A stretch of DNA of 5,477 nucleotides from NCBI GenBank assembly GCA_005798965.1, contig SYIB01000264.1:1-5477 (forward strand). Reading direction: 5' to 3'. Shown here piece after piece: positions 1-5,477 of the stretch. The first letter of the stretch is position 1. Each line of letters begins with the position of its first letter. Origin of the DNA: Planctomycetia bacterium (GTDB lineage Bacteria; Planctomycetota; Phycisphaerae; Phycisphaerales; SM1A02). The notes beneath the pieces were generated by a model that made no database searches, was not told the origin of the DNA, and saw nothing but the letters and a program-made list of their open reading frames with translations. Made by a program: the position numbers and the translations under genes.

Positions 1-119
1 AAGTCCGGCTCTGCCGGCGCGGCCACGCCTGCATCGTGCAGGTCGACACCACGCGGCTGGGGATCGACGAGCAGGTCGCCGCGCGCATCATGGTCACGCC
101 GATCGACGACGAGTCATGA
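1..119 (+). CDS. feoA: FeoA, ferrous iron transport protein A (C-terminal part only)
   Basis: An open frame enters from the left edge (first full codon at base 3) and stops at TGA 117-119, giving about 38 residues. The visible end contains VQVDTTRLGIDEQVAARIMV, which fits the last strands of the FeoA SH3-like domain, where a G-x-x-hydrophobic stretch leads into a basic 'TRLxLxxxxAxxIxV' ending. FeoA is a small cytoplasmic protein that works with FeoB in Fe2+ uptake, probably by binding it and modulating it. The stop overlaps the next start as ATGA, typical of translational coupling, and the next gene being feoB supports the call. The N-terminus, the promoter and any Fur site lie outside the window, so start and regulation cannot be judged. 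Confidence 0.78.
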   Translation, partial: VRLCRRGHACIVQVDTTRLGIDEQVAARIMVTPIDDES

Positions 120-2071
120 TCGCACCCGAGCTCGCGACCATCGCCCTCGTTGGCAATCCCAACACTGGCAAGACCACGCTCTTCAATGCGCTCTGCGGCG
201 CTCGCGCGCGCACAGCCAACTTCCCGGGCAGCACCGTCGATCATCATCTCGGTCAGTGCACGATCGCTGGTGCGCCACTTGTGGTGATCGACCTGCCAGG
301 CATCTACTCGCTTGCGCTCGACCTGCCCGAGAGCATGCTCTGCGCCGAGTGCATCGACGGTCGACTCGGGACCGTGCCCGATGCCGTGGTGCTCGTGCTC
401 GATGCCACCAACCTCGTGCGCAACCTGCAGTTCGCCAGCACGGTGCTGCGGCGCGGCCTGCCCTGCGTGGTTGCCCTGACGATGACCGACGCCGCACGCA
501 GCGCCGGGCTCGTGCTCGATCCTTCGTCGCTGGCGCGTGATCTTGGCGTGCCGGTCGTCGAGGCCAGCGGCCGGACCGGCATCGGGCTGGCGACGCTCGC
601 GACCACCGCGCATGACATCGCCACGCGACAGGCGCCGCCGATGCCTGCAGTGCCCTGCCCCGCAGCGGAACCCGGTACTGCGGCGTGCGCGGATTGGGCC
701 GCGGGCGTCTTCGAGCGCGCAGGCGGCCGCACCACGCGCGCAGCGGCGGATCCGCTCACGGAACGACTCGATCGCGCGTTCACCCATCCTGTGGGCGGTC
801 TTGCGGCCTTCGCGCTGACGATGGGCCTGCTCTTCACATCGATCTTCTGGCTCGCGAGCTATCCGATGGATGCGCTCGACGCGGTCTTCGGCTGGCTCGC
901 CGGGCTCGTCCATGATGTGCTTCCAGCGGGGCTCGTGGCGGACCTCGTCGCCGATGGCATCGTCGGCGGCATCGGCGCGACGGTCGTCTTCCTGCCGCAG
1001 ATCGCGCTGCTCTTCTTCCTGCTCGCCCTGCTCGAGGACACCGGATACCTCGCGCGCGCCGCGCTCTCGCTCGATCGCACCATGCGGCGCTTCGGCCTGC
1101 CGGGCCAGGCATTCCTCCCGCTCCTCTCAAGCCACGCGTGTGCGCTGCCGGGCATCATGAGCACACGGCTCATCCCGGGTCGGCGCGACCGGCTCGCCAC
1201 GATCCTCTGCGCGCCGTTCATGAGCTGCACGGCGCGCATTCCCGTGTACGTGCTGCTGTGCGGCCTGCTCTTTGCGGGCGAGCCATGGAAGGCCGGACTG
1301 GCCTTCGTCGGCTGCTACGCGCTTGGCATCGTTGCGGGCCTCGGCACCGCGTGGCTGCTTCGCCGCACCATCCTCGCCGGCGATGGTCGCGCGATGGTCA
1401 TGGAACTCCCGCCGTACCGGCGCCCGAGCCTCCGCACGGCGTTCCATGTCGCGCGCGACCGATCGCAGCTCTTCCTGCGCAACGCCGCCACCGTGATCCT
1501 GGCAATCAGCGTGGTGATGTGGTGGCTCAGCGCGTTCCCACAATCGGATCCGTCGCGCGAATCAGTGGCCTTGCGCCAGGTGGCCGAGGCATCGATCGCT
1601 GCTGGCGATGAAGCCCGCGCGACTGAACTCTCCGCCGCTGCCGATGCGATGGACGCACAGACTCAGGCCCGCGGCAGCTTCGCGGCCCAAGTGGGCGATC
1701 TTGCACAGCCCGCATTCGAGCCACTGGGACTGGATCGGCAGCTCACCATGGCCGTCCTGACGAGCTTCCTCGCCCGTGAGGTTTTCGTGAACACCGTGGC
1801 GATCCAGGTCCAGTCCAGCGATGACGTCGCCGACCCCGGCACGATGGAGTCGATGCGCGCGGCCACGCGTGACGACGGCTCGCCGCTCTTCGCGCCAGCG
1901 ACCTGCGCGGCACTCTTGGTCTTCTACGTGCTGGCGATGCAGTGCTTGCCCACGCTGGTGCTGACCGCACGCGAAGCCGGCGGCTGGCGCTGGGCGCTGC
2001 TGCAGCTGGGCTGGATGAGTTCACTCGCCTGGGTGGCCGGCGCGGTCGCGTACCGGCTGGTGGCGGCGTGA
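116..2071 (+). CDS. feoB: FeoB, ferrous iron transporter (GTPase-permease)
   Basis: Inner-membrane Fe2+ transporter of 651 residues, shorter than E. coli FeoB (about 773) but within the family range. The N-terminal G domain (about 1-170) shows G1 GNPNTGKT at 13-20, G2 Thr40 in NFPGSTVD, G3 DLPG at 59-62, G4 TMTD at 122-125 (Thr replaces the usual Asn; Asp125 is kept) and G5 ASG at 150-152. The region after it, to about 220, leads into the membrane domain. First gate: ACALPGIM with Cys342 and PFMSC with Cys371. Second gate: FLAREVFVNT at 551-560. The conserved MQC (Cys610) lies in the final membrane segments. A hydrophilic Ala-rich stretch (about 476-520) separates membrane segments. The start codon overlaps the feoA stop; no strong Shine-Dalgarno precedes it, consistent with coupling to feoA. 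All core motifs except G4 Asn are present, so an active transporter is expected. Confidence 0.97.
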   Translation: MIAPELATIALVGNPNTGKTTLFNALCGARARTANFPGSTVDHHLGQCTIAGAPLVVIDLPGIYSLALDLPESMLCAECIDGRLGTVPDAVVLVLDATNLVRNLQFASTVLRRGLPCVVALTMTDAARSAGLVLDPSSLARDLGVPVVEASGRTGIGLATLATTAHDIATRQAPPMPAVPCPAAEPGTAACADWAAGVFERAGGRTTRAAADPLTERLDRAFTHPVGGLAAFALTMGLLFTSIFWLASYPMDALDAVFGWLAGLVHDVLPAGLVADLVADGIVGGIGATVVFLPQIALLFFLLALLEDTGYLARAALSLDRTMRRFGLPGQAFLPLLSSHACALPGIMSTRLIPGRRDRLATILCAPFMSCTARIPVYVLLCGLLFAGEPWKAGLAFVGCYALGIVAGLGTAWLLRRTILAGDGRAMVMELPPYRRPSLRTAFHVARDRSQLFLRNAATVILAISVVMWWLSAFPQSDPSRESVALRQVAEASIAAGDEARATELSAAADAMDAQTQARGSFAAQVGDLAQPAFEPLGLDRQLTMAVLTSFLAREVFVNTVAIQVQSSDDVADPGTMESMRAATRDDGSPLFAPATCAALLVFYVLAMQCLPTLVLTAREAGGWRWALLQLGWMSSLAWVAGAVAYRLVAA

Positions 2072-2247
2072 TGGGCTTTCCCGTGGGTGATTGGCAGTTC
2101 TGGCTCGTGACGGCCATCGCGCTCACGGGAGCATGGTTCGTGGTGAAGCCCTTCCTGCCCAAGGCATGGAAGCCCAAGCCCAAGGCACGGCCAACCCGTG
2201 CTCGACTGACGATCGGCGGCAAGCCGCCCGACCAGCCGCTGCCGTGA
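2071..2247 (+). CDS. small single-pass membrane protein encoded after feoB
   Basis: A 58-residue frame whose ATG shares one base with the feoB stop (TGATG), a strong sign of coupled translation. The protein has a short N-terminus, one hydrophobic helix at about residues 8-25 (from WQFWLV to AWFVV) and a basic, proline-rich tail (KPFLPKAWKPKPKARP, then RARLTIGGKPP). By the positive-inside rule the tail should be cytoplasmic. I do not recognise a defined family. Small membrane proteins encoded next to feoB are known, such as the FeoB-associated Cys-rich membrane proteins, and the 'WQ-hydrophobic' N-terminus is reminiscent of those, but this protein has no cysteine. It could be a Feo accessory subunit or a divergent relative. 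An alternative GTG start at 2083 is less likely because the TGATG overlap favours the first ATG. Confidence 0.7.
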   Translation: MGFPVGDWQFWLVTAIALTGAWFVVKPFLPKAWKPKPKARPTRARLTIGGKPPDQPLP

Positions 2248-2264
2248 GCCCATCTGGGTGCTCC

Positions 2265-3056
2265 TCAGAATCCGAAGATGGGGCGATCCCCGGGAAGCCG
2301 TGCACCCAGCATCAACTTCGCGAGTGCGAGGTCTGCCTGCGTCGTGATCTTGATGTTGCGAGGGTCGCCAGCCACGACCAGGACCGCTTCGCCCAGCCGT
2401 TCGACCAGCGAGGCGTCGTCGGTGGCGCCGTCGAGCGAACCTTGCGCGTACGCACGCTCGAAGAGCGAGCGCTCGAAGACCTGCGGGGTCTGGATCGCCA
2501 TCATGCGCTCGCGCGAGACGGTTTCGACCACGCGGCGACCCTTGACGCCGTCGCCCACAGGCTCGCCGTCGCCCCCGCCGAGGATCGAATCCACGATCGC
2601 GTCGTCCGCACTCGCATCGAAGGTCTCGTCCGTGACGCGCTTGAGCGTGGCCGCCACCGGCTCGCCGGGAATGGCCGCACCGGCCACGCCGGCAGCCGCG
2701 AAGACCCGATCGATCAGCTCCTGGTTCACGAGCGGCCGCGCCGCATCGTGCACCGCCACATGCGTGCACTCGGCAGGCACGGCCGCCAGCGCGTTGCGCA
2801 CGCTCTCCCAGCGCTCGAGGCCGCCGGCCACGATCTTCACGCCATGGAACGCCAGCTGCACGCCGTAGCGCTCGCGGAACTCATCGACCCCGTCGGTGGG
2901 GGCCGCCACGATGACCGCGGCGACGTCCTCGCGCTTGGCGAACGCCTCGACACTGCGCAGGAGGACCGGCCGGCCACCAAGGTCCTGGCCAAGCTTGTCG
3001 CCGAGCCCGAATCGAACGCTCTTGCCGGCTGCCGGCAGGATCACCGCCACCTTCAT
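2265..3056 (-). CDS. ispD: IspD, 2-C-methyl-D-erythritol 4-phosphate cytidylyltransferase
   Basis: Cytoplasmic enzyme of the MEP isoprenoid pathway that joins MEP and CTP to give CDP-ME and pyrophosphate. The 263-residue protein begins with the nucleotide-binding LPAAGKSVRFG (7-17) followed by Lys21. It also has GGLERWESVRNAL (78-90), VHDAARPLV (102-110), TVSRERMMAIQTPQVF (179-194) and NIKITTQADLALA (234-246). By motif alignment Arg15, Lys21, Arg182 and Lys236 match the E. coli catalytic residues Arg20, Lys27, Arg157 and Lys213, so activity is expected. It is longer than E. coli IspD (236) mainly through a Gly/Asp-rich insertion around 141-178. The start overlaps the hscA stop (ATGA) and has a Shine-Dalgarno-like AAGGGAG upstream, so it is probably expressed from the hscA transcript. 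No ispF is fused to it or seen next to it. Confidence 0.95.
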   Translation of the reverse strand: MKVAVILPAAGKSVRFGLGDKLGQDLGGRPVLLRSVEAFAKREDVAAVIVAAPTDGVDEFRERYGVQLAFHGVKIVAGGLERWESVRNALAAVPAECTHVAVHDAARPLVNQELIDRVFAAAGVAGAAIPGEPVAATLKRVTDETFDASADDAIVDSILGGGDGEPVGDGVKGRRVVETVSRERMMAIQTPQVFERSLFERAYAQGSLDGATDDASLVERLGEAVLVVAGDPRNIKITTQADLALAKLMLGARLPGDRPIFGF

Positions 3057-4909
3057 GGTTGCACCGCTCCCTTCGTATCGCGATCCATCGATTGCAGGCT
3101 CTGCACGATCGCGGCCTCATGCAAGCGCATGCTCGCGCGGTCAAGCGCGTCCTTTGCCTGGTGGAACGCATCCGCGTCGACCTGCGCTGGCGAGCGCTCG
3201 GCAAGCACGATGAAGCCCTTGAGCCGTGTCAGGTGACCTTCGAGTTCCTCAAGGTACGCGGCATCGAGCAGCGCACCTGCTCGCGTGCGGGCATCCTCGA
3301 TCCAAATGATGTCGAGCCGTGCGTTCACCACGAGGTCGATCACGCGGTGCGCCTGCATGTCCTCACGCGCATGGGCCAGCGAGTCGGCTTCCATGCGGTC
3401 GACCTCCTCGGCGGTGAGTCCGTAGGCCGGCACCACCTGCACCTGCGCGCGCCGGCCGCTGCGGCGCTCGACGGCATGCACGGCGAGCACACCGTTCGCA
3501 TCGACCAGGAACTCGACCTGCACCTGAGGGATCCCTGCCGGCATCGGCGGAAGCCCCCGCAGTTCGAAGGTGGCCAGACTGCGGCAATCCCTCACGAGCT
3601 CACGCTCGCCCTGCACGACATGCAGCTTCACCGCGGTCTGACCATCGACGCCGGTCGAAAACATCTCCGTGGCGCGCGCCGGCATCGCGCTGTTGCGCAC
3701 GATCATCTTGGCGACCGCGCCGCCGGCGGTCTCGATTCCCAGCGACAGCGGCACCACATCCATGAGCAGGAGATCCGTGCGGCCACCGGCCAGCACCTGC
3801 GCCTGCAGCGCTGCACCGAGTGCCACCACCACGTCAGGATCAAGCGCCGTGTACGGCTCGACAGCGAACATGCGCCCCGCGAGCTCTCGAACCGCCGGTA
3901 CGCGCGTGCTGCCACCGACGAGCACGACACGATCGATCTTCGGCGACCCGGCATCGGCCAGCGCGCGCCGGCAGCAGGCCGCCATGCGATCAAGGAGCGG
4001 CGCGGCCAGCGTTGCAAGCAACGGCCGATCGATCTCAAGGTCCCATGCTCCCTGCTGGTGCTCGATGCGCTCGGTTGCACGCTCGTGGGTGGAGAGCGCA
4101 CACTTGGCTCGCTCCGCCGCGGCGCGAAGCAGCTCAAGTCCCTGCGGCGTTGCCGGTGCACCGAGCCACGCCTCGTAGTGCGGCAGCGCCTCGCGGACGA
4201 TGGCTTCGTCGAGATCGTCTCCGCCCAGCGCCGTGTCACCCGCGGTCGCGAGCACCTGAAGGAACTCACCGTTCAGGCTCGTACCCTCGCCCGGAATCAC
4301 GGACAGGAGGCTCAGGTCAAACGTTCCTCCTCCAAGATCGAAGACCGCGACGGTCTCCGCAGCACGATGCCCGCGCCCGATGCCGTACGCGAGCGCCGCT
4401 GCTGTCGGCTCGTTCACGATGCGCACGGCATCCAGGCCCGCAAGTCTGGCTGCATCGCGCGTGGCCTGGCGCTGACCGTCGTCGAAGTAGGCCGGCACGG
4501 TGATTACCGCGCGCCGAACGGCAACTCCGAGTTCCGCCGAGGCCATCCGCGCCAGTTCGCGCAGCACGTGCGCCGAGAGTTCCTGCGGCAAGAGCGTGCG
4601 CTCGGCAAGGCCAACCGCCGCGAGCCCACGCGGACCATCAACCACGCGCAGTCCATGCGGTGCGCCGGCATCACGGACCTCAGCTGCGGAGCGACCGATG
4701 AGCCGCTTCACGCTCGCTGCGGTCGTGTGAGCGTGATGAGCCCGTTCGGCCTTGGCGCGTTCACCGACCACCACGCCGGATGCGTCGACCCGAATCACGC
4801 TGGGCACCAAACCCGTGCCCGGCCCGAGCACACGAGGGCCGCGCGCATCGGCAAAGGCCACGAGCGAGTTCGTGGTACCTAAGTCGATGCCGACGATCGG
4901 GTCCTGCAT
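3053..4909 (-). CDS. hscA: HscA-like Hsp70 chaperone (Fe-S cluster assembly type)
   Basis: ATP-dependent Hsp70 of 618 residues, close to E. coli HscA (616) in length. The nucleotide-binding domain (about 1-378) has phosphate-1 GIDLGTTNS (7-15), SVKRLIGRS with catalytic-type Lys68, VPAYFDDGQRQAT (138-150), VNEPTAAALAYG (165-176), phosphate-2 DLGGGTFD (191-198) and the adenosine segment VGGSTRVPAV (331-340). The linker and substrate-domain start is LLLMDVVPLSLGIET (380-394), and a helical lid covers about 500-605. The stretch VVQGERELVRDCRSLATFEL then RGLPPMPAG (431-459) follows E. coli HscA very closely, more than DnaK, and is the main reason for the call. In E. coli HscA acts with the J-protein HscB on IscU; neither is in this window. 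An in-frame TAG four codons upstream fixes the start. No Shine-Dalgarno precedes it. A general DnaK-like role remains possible. Confidence 0.85.
   Translation of the reverse strand: MQDPIVGIDLGTTNSLVAFADARGPRVLGPGTGLVPSVIRVDASGVVVGERAKAERAHHAHTTAASVKRLIGRSAAEVRDAGAPHGLRVVDGPRGLAAVGLAERTLLPQELSAHVLRELARMASAELGVAVRRAVITVPAYFDDGQRQATRDAARLAGLDAVRIVNEPTAAALAYGIGRGHRAAETVAVFDLGGGTFDLSLLSVIPGEGTSLNGEFLQVLATAGDTALGGDDLDEAIVREALPHYEAWLGAPATPQGLELLRAAAERAKCALSTHERATERIEHQQGAWDLEIDRPLLATLAAPLLDRMAACCRRALADAGSPKIDRVVLVGGSTRVPAVRELAGRMFAVEPYTALDPDVVVALGAALQAQVLAGGRTDLLLMDVVPLSLGIETAGGAVAKMIVRNSAMPARATEMFSTGVDGQTAVKLHVVQGERELVRDCRSLATFELRGLPPMPAGIPQVQVEFLVDANGVLAVHAVERRSGRRAQVQVVPAYGLTAEEVDRMEADSLAHAREDMQAHRVIDLVVNARLDIIWIEDARTRAGALLDAAYLEELEGHLTRLKGFIVLAERSPAQVDADAFHQAKDALDRASMRLHEAAIVQSLQSMDRDTKGAVQP
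3067..3073 (-). promoter_or_regulatory. ribosome binding site of ispD
   Basis: On the minus strand AAGGGAG stands 10 bases before the ispD ATG, inside the 3' end of hscA. It is a good purine-rich match to the anti-Shine-Dalgarno and supports the 3056 start, alongside the ATGA overlap. The spacing is at the long end of the usual range. Confidence 0.5.
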
Positions 4910-4938
4910 GGGGAGTTGAGTCTAGGGCGGACCTTCCG

Positions 4939-4955
4939 GCCAAGGCGCCCTTGGC
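4939..4955. repeat. perfect inverted repeat upstream of hscA
   Basis: GCCAAGG, a 3-base CGC spacer and CCTTGGC form a perfect 7 bp dyad about 30-46 bases before the hscA start. Its position suits an operator or a hairpin in the hscA leader. No run of T follows on either strand, so an intrinsic terminator is unlikely. Function unknown. Confidence 0.45.
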
Positions 4956-4984
4956 AACGCAGCGCCGACAGCGCTCGCTCCATG

Positions 4985-5015
4985 GCAGCCACACGCTCGC
5001 CACCACTGTGGCTGC
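4985..5015 (-). terminator. possible stem-loop after the sigma factor gene
   Basis: GCAGCCACA (4985-4993) and TGTGGCTGC (5007-5015) are perfect 9 bp complements around a 13-base loop. The stem starts at the last base of the sigma gene's stop codon, so in the minus-strand transcript it forms directly after translation ends. No T-run follows (the next bases are CATGGAGCGA), so it would be a non-canonical terminator, a processing or stability element, or chance in GC-rich DNA. Confidence 0.35.
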
Positions 5016-5477
5016 TAGCCGGCCGCCACAGCCATGCGCTCCCTCACGCGACGCAATCCACGGACCCGTAGGTTCGTGACCTCGTGCTCGGAGGCACCCA
5101 GTGCGCTGGCAGCCTCGCGGTAGGTCATGCCCTGGCAGATGAGCATGCGGAACACCTCGAGCTCGCGGGGATCAACCCCGCCGAGGGCCTGCGCGAGTGA
5201 CTCGCGCTGCAGGTCAGACTCCAACAGGCAGGCGTGATCGGGCTCGATGGCATCGTGGAGCGACCGCGCGGTCGATGCGCGGGCCTCAAGCCGGACCAAC
5301 CGGCGCTCCTCGACCCTGATTCGGCGCCGGACCGCACGGTTGGCCGCACGCCAGAGGTAGCGATCGGTGAGTTGCTCGGGATTGCCGAAGCCAACGCGGG
5401 CCAACTTCAGGAAGAGGTCCTGCACGACATCCTCGACCACGGCACTGGGGTACAGCCGTGACAGGCTGCTGACGAGA
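5015..5477 (-). CDS. ECF-type RNA polymerase sigma factor (N-terminus beyond window)
   Basis: The frame ends at TAG (5015-5017) and stays open to the right edge, so about 153 C-terminal residues are visible and the true start lies outside. A GTG at 5440 is an unlikely start because it would cut region 2. The visible part opens with sigma region 2 (VVEDVVQDLFLKLAR, the region 2.2 core-binding motif, then LWRAANRAVRRRIR). A charged linker follows, then region 4 with DPRELEVFRMLICQGMTYRE and an HTH ending in SEHEVTNLRVRGLRRVRERM. The architecture (region 2, short linker, region 4, no region 3) is that of ECF or ECF-like sigma factors, which direct RNA polymerase to a small regulon. The subgroup and signal are unknown. 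The next gene downstream is hscA, not an anti-sigma factor, so any partner must lie elsewhere. Confidence 0.85.
   Translation of the reverse strand, partial: LVSSLSRLYPSAVVEDVVQDLFLKLARVGFGNPEQLTDRYLWRAANRAVRRRIRVEERRLVRLEARASTARSLHDAIEPDHACLLESDLQRESLAQALGGVDPRELEVFRMLICQGMTYREAASALGASEHEVTNLRVRGLRRVRERMAVAAG

Noticed and set aside
2160..2190. A short repeated AAGCCC/AAGGCA pattern in the small membrane gene
   Set aside because: It simply encodes the Lys-Pro/Lys-Ala tail with few codon choices in GC-rich DNA; it is too short to be a separate repeat element.
2246..2263. A possible bidirectional terminator between the convergent genes (GAGCCC and GGGTGCTC)
   Set aside because: The pairing is only 3 + 3 bp with a 2-base bulge and a 4-base loop, and no T-run follows. 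It is too weak to call.
1924..2769. A 281-codon minus-strand frame across the end of feoB and the 3' part of ispD
   Set aside because: It is an Arg/Gly/Ala-rich shadow that overlaps the conserved ispD frame and conserved FeoB C-terminal motifs.
2091..3236. A 381-codon + strand frame running over the small membrane gene, ispD and the end of hscA
   Set aside because: It crosses three well-supported genes in the wrong frame or strand, and its Arg/His-rich translation has no recognisable motif. It is a compositional shadow.
3059..4882. A 607-codon open frame on the + strand opposite hscA
   Set aside because: It mirrors the hscA gene almost end to end and its translation is rich in His, Arg and Gln with no domain I can recognise. 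Long antisense frames are common opposite GC-rich genes, and hsp70 genes are a well-known case, because third-position GC bias removes stop codons. The sense frame has full Hsp70 motifs.
4919..4961. A sigma-70 style promoter for hscA with TTGCCA or TTGGCC as -35 and TAGACT as -10
   Set aside because: TTGCCA lies 27 bases and TTGGCC 13 bases from TAGACT; neither spacing fits the usual 16-18, so no promoter is annotated.

Overview
This is a compact, high-GC bacterial chromosomal window with no RNA gene, mobile element or CRISPR array that I can see. It holds two gene groups that converge on a 17 bp gap. The sequence alone does not fix the organism. The form of FeoB (short, with AREVFV-type and ACALPGIM-type gate motifs) and of IspD (an enlarged central arm) reminds me of Planctomycetota, perhaps Phycisphaerae-like. 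That is a low-confidence impression and needs a phylogenetic check.

Left part, + strand (1-2247): an iron-uptake operon. The C-terminal end of FeoA (cut by the window edge) overlaps the start of feoB by an ATGA junction. FeoB is a complete 651-residue GTPase-permease for ferrous iron. A 58-residue single-pass membrane protein follows, whose ATG overlaps the feoB stop (TGATG). The three frames look translationally coupled, so the small protein is probably a Feo accessory factor.

Right part, - strand (5477-2265, read right to left): an ECF-type sigma factor whose N-terminus lies outside the window, a 105 bp spacer with two perfect inverted repeats, an Hsp70 that most resembles the Fe-S assembly chaperone HscA, and ispD of the MEP isoprenoid pathway. 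hscA and ispD overlap by ATGA, so they are almost certainly co-transcribed.

A possible functional thread is iron: Feo imports Fe2+, HscA-type chaperones help deliver Fe-S clusters, and the MEP pathway that contains IspD ends in two Fe-S enzymes (IspG, IspH; not in this window). This link is an inference from gene order.

I found no clearly novel system. The points most worth a second look are the cysteine-free small membrane protein after feoB, the Asn-to-Thr change in the FeoB G4 motif, the hscA-ispD coupling away from any isc genes, and the enlarged IspD arm.
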